Assembly (NCBI GenBank): GCA_030998225.1
Contig: JAPYXD010000686.1
Location: 682,001-746,000 of the forward strand
Direction of reading: 5' to 3'
Length of the DNA: 64,000 nt
DNA from: Diplolepis rosae
Lineage: Eukaryota; Arthropoda; Insecta; Hymenoptera; Diplolepididae
Each line of letters starts with the position of its first letter. Within the stretch, counting starts at the first letter, position 1. The notes beneath the pieces are model-generated. The model did not search any database and was not told the origin of the DNA. It saw nothing but the letters and a program-made list of their open reading frames with translations. This document shows positions 30,272 to 42,604 of the stretch, in pieces. Made by a program: the position numbers and the translations under genes.

Positions 30272-32215
30272 TAGTTAATAAGCTTAAAATGTCGTTTCTT
30301 TTATTAACAGGTAAGAGGTTTGTAAATAATGTTCATAATAAGTTTAATAATAAAAATCATTAATTTACAGAGAAACACAATACAGTTTATTAATGAGTAC
30401 CCAATCCTAATCATACAAATTAAGAAAAATTATAAAACAACAGCATATATTTATTTTATGTCACAGATTCATAATCTCCTAAGTATTCGTCCCAGCCAAT
30501 GTAAACTTTGTCATTTATCTTAATCATTGCCTTAAATTTGGGCAGTGATTTTCAGCAAGTATTTATCGATCTCCAGCGCTTCCAACAAGACATCGAAGCT
30601 TCGTTGTAGTCACCGAAGTATCTTTCACCTGGGGCTTTAATAGTGTAAAATAATTTGCATGAGTTTAAAATATGTATTTAATTCTTGCATATAATACTTC
30701 ATGTGAAAGATTGAAAACATGTAATGGGTATTTATCAAATGTTCATGTATCGAATCAAATGTAAGATTCATTAGAAATATGTGTCGGAATGTAATGTAAA
30801 CAACAACACGTATCAAAAATATCGATTGCAAGGGGATATTCAGATCCCAGGAGCATCTGAGAAATGTGAATTTGATTAAAAGAAGGACAACTTCACTCCC
30901 TGTGTTGTTAGGAGTCATTGAACTCTCCAAATGGAAAAGAATAATACGATGAATCATATTAAAAATTTAATTACTTGAGTAATAATTAAATTTTACACTA
31001 ATATCGCCTGGATTTTTTAAGGGACTTTATATTCTATGAACTTAAATCTGGGTATAAATACATCCCCAATTCGCAAATTGAGGAGAATTTCTTCACGTTC
31101 ATCAAACCGTCGAGTTCGTTCCTGTTTGCCAAACCTACGAGTCGCATCCAGTTCGGCAAGGTGACGGGTTCCATAAACTCAGTCAAGATTCAGCAGTTCT
31201 CCTCATTCTTTGATTCAGTTGAAGAAAAATATTTCTTGATACCTCGTCGGAGTGAACCAGTGTTCTCCAAATTTCCTAAGTGAAGGTTGGAATTCGTTAT
31301 GAGTGTGGATTATCAGTGGATCCAGCTGGAAGTAACGGGATCACGAATCTATAGGAATACGAAAATTGTGCAAGAAATTCTCGACCAGTCCCGTTTGAAT
31401 TTAAGATTCAATTGACGCATCAACTGGCATAGCATTTCTAGATTACCTCCAATTAAAATGTATTGGTCTTCTCAGATCTCGATATTTCCTTGTAATCAAT
31501 ATTCCAAGTTTGTCCTGTTGTGTTAAATTATTAAATTGCATTGTCAGTCTTTATTGTGTTTCATTATTGTTTGATATCATCAACGTTCATCATCTGATTA
31601 TCAACGTGTCATCATTATTTGATCGGTATAGAAACCATAAAGATTTCTATACCGATCAAAAACGAGGAGAAACAAAATATTATAATAAATATGTAAGTAA
31701 CCAGAACGTTAAAAATTCACTCAAAAGTTATCGTGTTCACTGATGACAGGAAGACGAAAATAACGCCGACAAAAACAGTGACAACAACAACGAGGACATC
31801 GACGATAGACTGGCACTGTCATGAAAATAATTTTTTCTTACTCAGGACGCCTCAAACCGTGGAAATTTTATGTAAATTTTAGAAGTAATTTTTCATATGA
31901 AACCAATACCTTTTCATATTATGAAAAAGTAAACACTAATAGGATTAACATAATAATCATTGTCGGGCCATGTTATAAAATTTTATCCGAGATTTTTATG
32001 TATCACGAAAACTTCTCTGCTCAGAGAAGAATCTGAGTGATATTTCATGCCATGTCAGTACAATTCCCCCGGTAAAATTCATACACAAGTGCAACTTCTT
32101 AGAGAAGAAACCCCGTGTGTTATATTACCAGATATAACCTTGAAACATTATTGTGTTCTATTACAGTTGCATCAGTGAAATAAATTTATAATTGAAGAGA
32201 AATTAATACTTGCAG
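30272..32215. other. Non-element region, little recognisable
   Basis: No domain-bearing ORF. A TATAAATA at 31052 followed by a ~30-base spacing could be a host promoter, with a 38-codon reading from ATG 31299; both are weak. A perfect hairpin lies at 31618-31660. Confidence 0.4.
31618..31660. repeat. Perfect 17-bp-stem hairpin
   Basis: TTTGATCGGTATAGAAA, 9-base loop CCATAAAGA, then its exact reverse complement. No T-run follows. It could be an RNA hairpin, a microRNA-like stem or a small mobile-element footprint. Confidence 0.8.
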
Positions 32216-32338
32216 ATAAAAAATTTACGTACAAGAGGGGTTGAGTTTCTTGATGTGCCCGATACTTACTATGACCTGCTGAAAAAACGTTTGAAGGATT
32301 CTGCAATCAATATAAAAGAAGATTTGAAGACAATTCAG
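32216..32338 (+). CDS. Isolated exon resembling 4-hydroxyphenylpyruvate dioxygenase
   Basis: The 41-codon reading IKNLRTRGVEFLDVPDTYYD and following LLKKRLKDS matches the HPPD segment with the RGVxFLxxPxxYYxxLxxRL pattern near the second vicinal-oxygen-chelate domain. It is bounded by a good acceptor (TACTTGCAG, ending 32215) and a donor (CAG|GTATGA). HPPD converts 4-hydroxyphenylpyruvate to homogentisate in tyrosine catabolism. No neighbouring HPPD exon was found by eye from 30272 to 34030. It may therefore be an exon of a gene with very large introns, an exon shuffled by a mobile element, or a relic. The open frame and splice signals are intact. Confidence 0.7.
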
Positions 32339-34030
32339 GTATGATAAAATTTAGTTATTCCAAACCCTTTGAGGCCCAGAAGAAACTATAGTTCCCAGAA
32401 TAGCGTTTAGAAATTCATAGCTGGTACGAACGACCTTTTTGGAATTAAAGTATTGAAACATTTCATATGTTTCATATTTAATATTTTATTTTCAGAACTT
32501 CCGAATATGATCTCCAAATATTTTAAACATTTATTTACAGCACTTCTGAGTTAATAATATAAATCGTTGATATTTTATTCTGCAACGACAGACTTATAAG
32601 ATTTGAGTTGTCGCAATATTCGATATCTTACTTTGAAAATTTTTCTTTTTGTTTTCCTATTTCACGAGGACATAGAATTCTTGTGATTCAATTTCTGAGT
32701 TTTTAATTTTTACTCATAAAAATTCAAGGATGAAAACATCAATTTTTGCATTTTATTTTCAAACCTTTGATTTTAGAGGATATCAGATTTTATATTTTAT
32801 GTAGAAAATTTAGAGTCAAATCTACTTAAAATCTCAATACTTTGTTCCTGTAAGGGGACGTAGGAGCTTTTTTGAATTTTAACTTCGTATTCACGCGGAG
32901 CTTATTTACACGACAGTGGTTTTCGAGTTCAATTTGTCATGGTCAATTTTTCTGAGTGTGTCAAAAAGAGAGGTCTTCCGCCTGAAAAAAAAACTATGTT
33001 GAGTACAAAGCATCTGTTTCTACATACCAATTTCAAACCCCATGACTCTATGCCGTTTACCCAACACTTCAAACGGTGACAGGGAAATAAATTTAATTCG
33101 TTCAAACGCGCAGAAATATCAATATAGACCAGCGTACTTCTTAACGATATTGAGTTGTCCTGGTCGGTTGTCATGACTTATTTCCACGCGTAATTTTCCT
33201 GATCGCAACAAAAATTCCTAAAAACTTCCTTTCTCCAACGAATTGAAAGCTTAGGTGAAAAGGAAATTTGGCAAATATTTACGACGTTCCTTACACAAAG
33301 GCTTCAAGGCAGACGTTTGTTAATTAGGTATGGTTGGGTGAAAAGCAGTCCTACTCTTATTTTGTATAAGAGATTGTGAGATTGTAGGATCAGTAGAAGT
33401 GCGATGTACCAAGTGGCTTAAAGGCAATTCTATTGAAGAGGAAAGGAGGCTTTGCGAACAATTTCTATGTCGCGAAATAATTCGCATTTTTATTCCTGCG
33501 TTTGACTCCCGTACATCCTTTGCGAGCAATTTAACACGCAATCAGGGCAATTAAAGTTGGAAAAAAGCTGTGGATTTTGTGTGCGAGCTCCCACTTGTTA
33601 CACAAAACCTCTTTATGCCAATAGTTTCGAGCATTTCCTTCTATTTTCTTTCAAAAAAGAACCGAAGCTCGAGATTAAGCCATCTCATTATAATGACAGA
33701 AGTGATGAACAATAAGCATTAACTTAAATCCGCGGATATAATAGGTCGTGGAGGCTTCAAACTGTCAAATATTTAGTTCCTTAGTACTAAATATTTTTTT
33801 ATTATTATGGGATAGTTATCTTCTCTTTTATCAGTCTGGCAACGATAGCACCGTTTTGCCAGCTTTTAGAAGCTTTATTTCAGCATATTAAAAAATTTTG
33901 TATAGGAACAGACAGTAAAATTCGAGGCACTAGCGATTTTAGTTTTAGAAAGAAAGAATGATTTATTCAAAACCGACTCGAGATTAATAATTGCAGCAAC
34001 AACTCAAAATGAAGGAACGAAATAATAATT
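32339..34030. other. Unannotated, possible intron
   Basis: AT-rich with scattered short ORFs, none showing a domain. If the HPPD-like exon is live, this begins its downstream intron. Confidence 0.4.
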
Positions 34031-34360
34031 AAAAAATATATTGTAACGAAGTTACATTAGAACCCTCTAGAGACACAGCCCTGCGGACTGGAATTTGGAG
34101 GGAACGCGGCTCTGTATGCCTCGCGGTCGAGTGCTGTACCCGGTTCCTTCTTCTTACCCTGGTCTCCGGATTGACAGGTGGTCAGCGTCTGGCGACAGAA
34201 TTTACATTTCCTGTGGCATCAGCCGAGAAAACGCCTATAACAGCGAAGAGTTGCCAAGTGATAGGAAAGGAATAGAGTGTAGAAAATTCAGTGCCGAACA
34301 AAATAAGTGATCAAAAAATAAAATAATAGGAATAGCAGACATCACGAGTAAGTAACGCAG
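34030..34360 (+). other. Possible 5' region of element E
   Basis: A GC-richer block beginning with the palindrome TGTAACGAAGTTACA (about 34042) precedes gag-like E/K-rich sequence. It may contain an LTR end and leader, but no primer site is convincing. Confidence 0.3.
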
Positions 34361-34379
34361 AAATAAATTGATAAAATTA

Positions 34380-34899
34380 AGGTCAGGACAGGTAAAAAAA
34401 TGAAAATGAAAAGAAAATGAAGAAACAGCGAAAAATGGTAGAAGAGGAATAAAGTTACTAGAAATGAGCAATGAGGAGGTAGAATTATTGAAAGATAGAA
34501 AAATAGGAATAGAGGATAGAGAGAGACAGCATGTAACCAAAACAGGTACAATACCTAAAGCCACAATACGTAGCATAGATATAATTTAAAGACCCCGTGA
34601 CAGAGGCGTACAAAATAAAGACATACCACGCAGAAGAAACGAGAAGACAAACATAATAAATTGTATCCACGCAGGCATGCTCTCTCCAAATACGGAGAAT
34701 ACATTAGGATATTGGCGAATATTAGAGAAAGAAGAAAGTAGATTTAGATAGAATAGATTTGCGTGAAACAGAATTAAATTACTTAAAGAGGGAACGCGAA
34801 ATAAGAAAAATGGAAATGAAATATTTAGAAAAAGAAAGGTTAGAAATCAAAAGAATAATTAAGAAAAAATCGAAAAGAGATAAGTTAGAGCTAGACATA
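34380..34899 (+). pseudogene. gag: Element E Gag N-terminal remnant
   Basis: A frame-broken, Glu/Lys/Arg-rich, coiled-coil-like reading (for example EVELLKDRKIGIEDRERQ and LNYLKREREIRKMEMKYLEK). This resembles charged N-terminal regions of gypsy Gag. It ends where the mariner begins and gag-like sequence resumes after it at 35700. Confidence 0.4.
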
Positions 34900-35700
34900 C
34901 CAGGGTTGTCAGTTGAAATTTGCCGGTTTTACTCATAAACGTCGCTAGAGATATGTATAAATTTCTATGATTTGGCATCTATGTCATATTTTTCTATGGA
35001 CAATAACCTTCAAAAATAAACAATTACATTCTGCCAAAATAATAGCATCATAGTTGTTTACCTCAGTGAATATGTCGAGTTTCGTTCCAAGTAAATCGCA
35101 TTTGCGGCATTCGTTGCTTTCCTTATTTCATCAGAAAAAAAAAGCAGTTGAAGCTCATCTATTGCTGGCAGAAACTTATGGTGAACATGCTCCAGTGATT
35201 AGAACATGTGAGACATGGTTTCGTCAATTTAAAAGTGGAGATTTCGATTTAACAGACAATAAATATCCAGGTGCAGCGAAAAAGTTCGAAGACGAGGAAT
35301 TGCAGGCGTTATTGGATGAAGACCTAACCCAATGGCAACAACAATTGGCACAAACACTAAGTGTGACCCGAGGAGCAATTTGCCAACGTTTAAAAGCCAT
35401 GGGAAAAATCCAAAAGTATGGAAAATGGGTACCACACCAACTGAACGATAGACAAATGGAAAATCGAAAAACAATTTGTGAAATGCTGCTTCAAAGGTTC
35501 GAAGGGAAATATTTTCTGCATCGAATTGTCACGGGGGACAAAAATGGATTCATTTCGAAAATCCGTAGCGGAAAAAATCATGACTTTCACCTGGTGAGGT
35601 CGGCCCATCGACTCCAAGGCCAAATCGCTTTGGCCGTAAGACAATTCTCTGTGTTTGGTGGGTCCAGTGTGGTGTGGTGTACTTCGAGTTATTAAACACG
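34900..35700 (+). mobile_element. Mariner element, 3' truncated
   Basis: The left end is CCAGGGTTGTCAGTTGAAAT preceded by TA, as expected of mariner. A transposase reading follows. The right end of the element, with its terminal repeat, is missing at about 35697. Confidence 0.75.
35072..35695 (+). pseudogene. Mariner transposase, truncated and frame-broken
   Basis: The start is placed at MSSFVPSKSHLRH (35072), the usual mariner beginning. The helix-turn-helix region reads HQKKKAVEAHLLLAETYGEH and TCETWFRQFKSGDFDL. The linker has ALLDEDLTQWQQQLAQTLSV and a second HTH (AICQRLKAMGKIQKYGKWVP). The catalytic core starts with HRIVTGDK, holding the first aspartate. The frame changes just after this; in the shifted frame GEVGPSTPRPNRF and CGVVYFELL follow, then homology ends. 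The second and third catalytic aspartates are absent or out of frame, so it is dead. Confidence 0.88.
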
Positions 35701-36240
35701 GAAGAAAGCGAACAAACCCAAAATAAGTTTGAAGTACCAACAGCTATTCCCCGAAAATTAATAAGAAACGCGACAATAACTATTCCAGAAAATAAACAAA
35801 AGGACACACAAGTCGAAATATACGAGAACTGAAATAGAGGAAATTATAATCTAAACGATGAAAATATACGGGGGGACAAATCACAAGCAATTCGAGCATC
35901 ACTTTTTCCACTTGGAATGATGATTCCATGATGGAATCATAGCCCGCCATGTTTTTATAGCAATTTATTAAGATTCAAAAGAGGATATATAATTAACGAA
36001 CAAGATATCTTAGAAAATTTAGATGCCGTTTTAGTAGGAGAAGCTCAAACTTCGTATCAAGTAAATAAAAGAAATTGGCACAACTTAGAAGAGTTTATAC
36101 AAGAGTTTGAACAAGTTTATTTAAATGATAAATACCTAGAAACAATTCACAACAAAATAAAAATTTCGCAACCAAAGGAGAAATCAGGAAATCCACAGTT
36201 TTATAACAGAAATGAAGCAATTATTTGAAAAATTAGAGCC
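35701..36240 (+). pseudogene. gag: Element E Gag capsid remnant
   Basis: A reading around 35970-36160 gives FKRGYIINEQDILENLDAVL then VGEAQTSYQVNKRNWHNLEE and FIQEFEQVYLND. This matches the gypsy capsid pattern LxGxAxxWYxxxxxxWxxFxxxFxxxYL. Upstream pieces are frame-broken. It continues the gag-like sequence cut by the mariner. Confidence 0.6.
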
Positions 36241-36939
36241 ACTTCCAAACTTAGAATGGTAATTAAAAAAAGTTTATGAAAATTTAAGGCTTGAATATAA
36301 AATTTACATTACAAGCAATTCATTTAAAAATTTTGCGGAACTATAAATAGTAGGACGAGAATGGGAAGCATAAATGGCAAAATCGATAATAAAACTTCAA
36401 CAAATACACTTTTAAGGAAGGAGGACAAGTACCCAATTAGACAAAATTTTTGCCAAAAATCACAATAAATCTATATATCATAACGGATATGAGTATAAAT
36501 ATATAAATATTAAGCACAATACACAATGGCAGCTGTAAAAAATTAATAATTGAAACAGAAGAAGAAGGATCACAGGAAGCATGAGGAGTTTAGCAGTAGC
36601 GAGTTAGCAAACCACTCCCACTCAAGAAAGAAATGAATCACACCCGCTAAGAGAAATCGTATCGTATCGTAATCGTAAATCGTGTCACCAGAAGTCGAGA
36701 CTCTCGACAACATGGCAATCCGCGACCGCCTGGAATGAATTATATGCCACGACGTGTAGAATACACGTGCTGAGAGTAGTCTAAGAAGTTCCCCTGCACC
36801 CATATGAATTCCTATGATCATTAAGAAATTTGATGGCGACCCCGTAACAATGGCCACCTAATGAATACATCTAGAAAAGGCATGGTCACACGAACCACTA
36901 CCATGACACTAATGACTTACATAGGTATGCAGATCAGAG
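36241..36939. other. Unassigned, probable element E debris
   Basis: No domain. It contains short ATCGT repeats near 36655-36685. It lies between gag debris and a dispersed repeat. Confidence 0.3.
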
Positions 36940-37330
36940 AACTCCACAAACGGTATGTGATCCTGCTAGAAATTTTCAAACGCACAATCAAATTTGGGAG
37001 ATTCCGTTAACAATAATAAAATATCTGGAAAAATGAAAAAGAATGTATTTATAAATATCTATAAACATCTATGAACCCTCAATTATGTATACCAATCGAA
37101 TTTGAGCTACATAATTTAAGGTCTCCACATACATGTGTTTTATGGGATTATAAATCATGTATTGATGAGCCCATATCCAGAAGCATAAAATTTATAATCT
37201 AGAAATAATAACTAATAGTATAAATAATCTTAAAATTACAATTAAGTCATTATCACGCTATCTGTGGTACGAATTTCAATACATATTAAAACCATTCTAT
37301 AATAATCAAATATGCAACCAAGGATGGTCG
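36940..37330 (+). repeat. Dispersed repeat family, copy 1
   Basis: It shares with 62440-62700 a block CAATCAAATTYGGGAGATTCC followed by TTAACAATAAT, and with 63470-63850 and the inverted copy 50700-51230 the blocks GCTACATRATTT and GAGCCCATATCC. No coding capacity; possibly a non-autonomous element. Confidence 0.5.
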
Positions 37331-37339
37331 TAACAGAAA

Positions 37340-38800
37340 TAAAATTTTTGTATTACCTCTTAAAAAATTTAATTTATTTTAATATAAGTTAAATACTAAA
37401 CTAAGGGAATTGGGAAATAGAAATACAGTGTTGAGAGAAAAAGGCAGAAGGGGGGGGGGGGCCTCATAAATAAAATAGGATTAGGAATTGAGATAATCCC
37501 CTCTACCAGTCTCAAGCGATATCTTTTTTTTCTCTTAATTAATAAGATAAAGAGAAGATATATTCACAGAGTTCACAAAATTAGAATCAAAATGAATACA
37601 GTAAGTAAATAATGAGGTATATAAAATGAATAAGACTAACAAGAAGATAGGTAAAAGTAGAAAAAACATAAGGCGTAGCTATAATAATATCAGGAGTGAT
37701 CGTTAATACTAATGTATAAATGTTCTAAACTATGCTAATAGTAGTCTCCCAAGGAACTATCTTCTTCCTCGGACGTCCCTTCCTCACCTGTCTGCATTTT
37801 CAGGAAAAGGAAAGAAAAATATTAATAATTAAGAAACTTTTGTGTTTACAAATTCGCTTCCTGCAAAAAAGCGACAGTCATGACACGTGATTCAGGGAGA
37901 ACTACGAAATTCTACGGGAACAGGAAACTGCACCTACCAGGAAGGATCACTGGGTTCGCCCCGCATGAACAAGGAAGACACTCCCAGTCACTATTGGGAG
38001 ATCCAATAATATATATACCCCAGATTCACCTCTTGTGGTTTGTCATTAAGTTCCGATCAGTTGTACGGTCAACTCGATTGATTTCGGACCAGTAATTCAA
38101 CGTCGTGAGCATTGATTTCTTCAAGAATAATTCTACCTTCGATACTTGGAACATAAAGTCCTTGGTCCTTAAGTGTTGTAAGTCCGGAAACAGTAGTGCT
38201 ATGTATTCCCTTTGGATTACGTGTATCGTCGTATTTATTCGTGTCGGTTAATAGTGTTTCAATTCGGAAATCGGGCCGTACTAACCTATCTTGTTGACAA
38301 GTGCATGCCAGATTCATTTCTCGTGTACTTAGCAAGATACGTAAACGGATAATTTTCATACCAGTTGGTAGAATTGCATCTCTTACACCGTACCTCCTGC
38401 GAAATTTATCATTGTTTTACTTCCTCACGTAGACTCATACGAAACCCAACCATCCTGCAAGAATTTGTGCCGTTGACTTGCAATTATAGGAGTAACAAAT
38501 GACATTTATCTCTTTTGCCCTCTAATTTAAGAGGTAGTCAAGTAAGTTACCATCTAAGTATAGTTCTTTGTGTAAACATATACAAAAGCTTTTTTGTTTA
38601 TAATAAATTATCTCATATTTATAAATTCAGTATTTTATTATCATTGTGATCAACTCAGGGCCCATATACCTGAAAAGTGACAACGTACCCACAAACAAAA
38701 ATAAATTATCAGGCCTTACCAACCTGATATAATCAGCTAACTGCCTCGCTTATATCCAAAAATCCGAACTACCCTCGCCTTTTGCTCGGGACGTAACCAT
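37340..38800. repeat. LTR-related copy, inverted relative to 23453 and 47060
   Basis: From 38796 leftward it matches the start of the solo LTR (TGTTACG end, the TCAGGCCTTACCAACCTGAT palindromic block, then the CGACGATACACGTAATCC region). From about 37985 leftward it instead matches 50050-50300, for example TCCTGGTAGGTGCAG and a GAGGAAGGGACGTCC region. It includes a run of 12 G at 37450-37461. Together this looks like a third LTR variant or a junction of LTR with adjoining element H sequence. Confidence 0.6.
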
Positions 38801-38861
38801 TCCAGCGCTTAATGGACAGAATAATAACAACAAACTTGGAACCGAATGTATTGTTAACGCG

Positions 38862-39712
38862 ATGATATAATTATAGTAACAGAAATCTTTGAAGAACACT
38901 TAAAATATTTAGGAGTAGTTCTGGAAAAAATAAACTGAACAAGATTGACGATTAGTTTACAAAAATGCGAATTTGGATGCTCGGAAGTGAAATATCTGGG
39001 ATTTGTAGTTACTGAAAAAGGACTATTAATGGACGAAGATAAAATAAAACCCATACTCGAATTCCCAACTCCAACAAATTTTAAACAATTACAAACATTT
39101 ATAGGAATGACATCGTGGTGCAGGAGATTCATACCAAAATTTACGGAAAAAATGGAACCTCTACACACACTATTGAGAAAAGGAGTAGAATCGAAATGGG
39201 GCACAAAACAAGAACAGGCCTTAATGAAAATAAAAGAATTACTAAGGACAGGACCAAAACCAGCATGTCCTGACTATCACCACCCATTTCAACTTGAAAC
39301 CGATGCAAGCGATACGGGATCAGGAGCGGTGTTAACCCAAAACATAAATAAGAATAACCAGGTAATAGCATTCGCAAGTAGAAGCCTCAACGAGGCAGAG
39401 AAAAAATATTCAACCTCAGAGAAGCAGTGCCTAGCAGGTGTATGGGCAATACGTAAATTAAGACCTTATTTAGAAGGATACGCCTTTAAAGTGATAACAG
39501 ACAGTATTGCCTTAAAATGGTTGCATAATTTGAAAAACCCAACTGTGCGATTGGCAAGATGGGCACTGAAATTACGAGAATATGACTCCGGAATCATATA
39601 TAGGAAAGGCTCTTCAAATTATGCACCCGACGATTTATTAAGAGGCAGGCGAATAATTAGACTCGATAGCAAGTATGTTGTCAATAGTAAAGGAAAAAGA
39701 GAAAGAAAATAA
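38862..39712 (+). pseudogene. pol: Element E RT C-terminus and RNase H
   Basis: It starts at the second half of the YxDD motif (DDIIIVTEIFEEHLKYLG), so the RT is cut just upstream by the preceding LTR-related sequence. A stop lies at about 38937. The reading continues with LQKCEFGCSEVKYLGFVVTE, FIGMTSWCRRFIPKF, and RNase H blocks LETDASDTGSGAVLTQN, TSEKQCLAGVWAIRKLRPYL and ITDSIALKWLHN, where Ser replaces the usual His after TD. The linker is short, unlike A, B and C, and no macro-like block is seen. E therefore belongs to a different gypsy lineage. Confidence 0.85.
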
Positions 39713-39839
39713 AAATTAAATTAAAAACGAATGGCATAAGCACAAACTGGCCCAAATAAAGAATAAACCATCAGAACATCCTAATTGGCGAATAAGACAC
39801 AACCAGCTGTATTTTTTTAGACCAGACCCATTAAAATCA

Positions 39840-40181
39840 AGTTTGGATCTACTTGTATATAGCAATCCCTGGAAATTGACAATACCATAAGAAGTAAGAA
39901 ACCAGGTGTTAGGAGAAAACCACGATGATAAACAGGCAGGGCACTTAGGCATGAAAAAAACATATGCGAGAATCGCAGAACAGTATTTTCGGCCAGGAAT
40001 GTATTTGGAAACTCTAAAACACGTAAAAGAATTCGATACGTGTAAAAAAATTAAACCGAAAGTCCAAAATCAAATAGGACAAATGGAAAAGAGGATGATT
40101 GAGGAACTGCGGAAAGTCATAGCCGCAGACACAATGGGCCCATTACCAAAGTCAAAATAAAAGAACCAATTAATGGTGTGT
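39840..40181 (+). pseudogene. pol: Element E integrase, first half
   Basis: The zinc-domain histidines are in NHDDKQAGHLGMKKTY. The cysteine pair reads FDTC, with the first Cys lost. The first catalytic aspartate is in AADTMGPLPKSK, and integrase-like reading stops at about 40181 (KNQLMVC). The rest of the core resumes at 58953, with only about ten to twenty residues unaccounted for. This suggests the same copy was split by inserted DNA. Confidence 0.75.
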
Positions 40182-41739
40182 TCCATGCCAAATCGGACGG
40201 GTTCAGGACTCTATGTTTCCGATTTACTTGAAATTTTAAGAATTGATAGACTAACATAAATAATGAAGGAACCCAAAATTTGAAATTTTTTCATGCATTA
40301 TTTAAAAATTTACTGGATGAGAAAAAAAAAGTTTTTGTTCTTTTTCAATTATTTAAAAACTGAAACTAAGACAAATTCTGAAAAAATTACACAAACGTAT
40401 CATCACATGGCCGATGTAGTATCATTTTTTTGGAAATATGAATTTTTTTGTAAAGTGATGCGCGTGGAATCACGATCTTCGATCGACGGCGTCGAGCGCA
40501 ACTTCCACTAATGCTGCATTACTGTTTACTTTTTTCGAGGACATTATTATCAAAAACTGATGGGAAGTGATTATTCATTGTTTTATGATCGCTTTACACT
40601 CTTAACATATGAATACTGTAATGAGATTTATGATTATATATAAATTATCAAAACGATTTTACCGCGAGTTTTGAACCACGTACGGGCGTTTTAATTAGCG
40701 CTAGGTGATTTTAAGAAATATGTACTTGTACCTTCAAAGTTCTTGTTTCGACTGCATTTGTTAATTGGAATTGCCCTGGCTCCGCAGCTCGCAATAGCGC
40801 AGTTTGGTTGGAGAATTTAATTAGCTTGAATATCTTATGGAATTTGGAAACTATTGGAATTTGAAAATTTTTCTGATTGAAATTTTTATAGATTTGAGTT
40901 TAAATTATTGCGACAGCTTTGCGAACTTCCACCTGTTCACTGCAGTGTGAAGGTTTGCTACTGCTATTAAGACTATTTTTGCAACAGAGCTCCATTATTC
41001 AATCTTTGCAGAATGAGAGTTGAATGATAGCTTAGGGCTAATGAATTGGTGTTAAATACGAATGACTTCAAGTCCTAGAGGAGGTAGCATATACTGCCAC
41101 TTCGGCACTACGCAGAGATCTAGCATGAAATGAAGATGAAATGGAGCACGATGCAAACAATATCTCAGAGCTGTTGCATGCGATATAAGGAAAGGGAGTT
41201 GCGAATGCGCCTTGTACACTTTGACTTCAACGATTCCTTGTATCACGTGTGCAGCGACAGTGTGATGCCTGCGTGATTAAAGCTTACTCGGAAATCCGAA
41301 GGCTTTGAATTCTGTGAACTCCACAGCTATGGTAAACTTCATGAACAATGTGAGGATTACAAAGATTGTAGATTGTGATGCAATGACATACTAGACACAG
41401 TACAATAAATCGCTTTGAGTACGTGTAACCCGTCAAACTGACTGATCTCTTAATGACTGGAAAATGAATGATTTTTAGCAAAATATGGAGTGTTGTAAAA
41501 CCACTTTTGTTTTATGTTTTTTCCAATTTTTCTAAATCATCTCGGCAACCGAACAAGGCATTTAAAAAACAAGTCCACTGTTCGATTCTGCATTGAAAAA
41601 TGCATGAAAATTGTATATTGCTATTCATAAAGAAAAGTTTTATAACATTTTATCTCATGATTTATGAATTATTAAAAAAAACTTTGATTAGAAAAATCTC
41701 AAAAACCTAATGACATATCACATCTCATGAGCACATAGG
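40182..41739. other. Unannotated stretch
   Basis: No domain-bearing ORF, no recognised repeat. AT-rich. Confidence 0.4.
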
Positions 41740-42075
41740 TCACATTCTATGACCTTTGATATCGGCTATACATAGAGGTTGCAGCGTCCCAGCAGCCGAT
41801 ATCGTCTAGCGCGCCGACTTAGCATCGCCCACCCATGCAAACTGATGTAAATGATAAAAAGGAAACTGATCAGAAGGCGAGGAAGTCAGATGTTGTACAA
41901 GTTTTGGGCATTCGTAGGCACGCAAGCGAGCCGTAAATATCACGGAGTGCTTTTGGGCGGGACCTGCAGTTTACTCTGGCATCCGAGTTTGAATACACTC
42001 CTTGCTAAGCTGCATTGGACAAACTGGAGGGTTTACTCTCTAACTCGAGTCAGGGCGCTTGAAAATATACAGTTA
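41740..42075 (+). repeat. LTR-like fragment related to the 60620-60960 region
   Basis: It shares GCAAGCGAGCCGTAA (41929-41943; 60668-60682) and hairpin-like units with TTTACTCT and a following CGAGT, similar to the three units at 60690-60860. It also holds the inverted pair GATATCGGCT / AGCCGATATC (41758-41803). Probably an older LTR related to element E. Confidence 0.4.
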
Positions 42076-42489
42076 GGCAGTTAGACATAGATATAGCTAA
42101 ATAAATAAAAGAAGGAAAAATGTAAAAATATATCGATCAGAGCAATGAATAAGCAGATCAATAATAAGCGTTAGAATTACCGATAGAACAAAATGTTAGC
42201 CAATGAGTAGGAATTTCACGATTAGAATAAGGAAATTTTTATTACTTAAAATTTTAGAATAAAGACCGAAGACTTGTAGGTGAGTCGAAACGGATCATTT
42301 GTAATAGAGATTTCTTTTTTCTTTTGCTTTGAATAGAAAATTGTGCAAAGTGAAATAAAATAAAATAAAATCATGTAATAATTACATAAACTGTCTATAG
42401 AAAGGTGAATGGATGTAATACGTCGCTCAGGAGATATACCTATCTTCTATAATCTATAATCCCTACAGATAGTGGATATATTTTATGAG

Positions 42490-42604
42490 GTGTGACGTGC
42501 CTAACCGCCAATTAGGGTAATGGTGGCCAGGCCACGCCAAAAATTGGCGACCACACGTTTCTTGCTAATTTTTATAGTACGATAAACTTTTTCCAAGTAC
42601 AAAA
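42490..42604. repeat. Repeat unit G, copy 1, left part
   Basis: GGTAATGGTGGCCAGGCCAC and the following text match 51330-51428. The unit is interrupted at 42605 by a hAT-like insertion and resumes at 45496. Confidence 0.65.

Noticed and set aside
34235..34670. Hydrophobic minus-strand ORFs at 34235-34670 as membrane proteins
   Set aside because: They are antisense readings of a Lys/Glu-rich gag region, which gives Phe/Leu/Ser-rich shadows.
37450..37461. G12 run as a functional quadruplex site
   Set aside because: A single homopolymer without spaced G-tracts; more likely slippage or sequencing noise.
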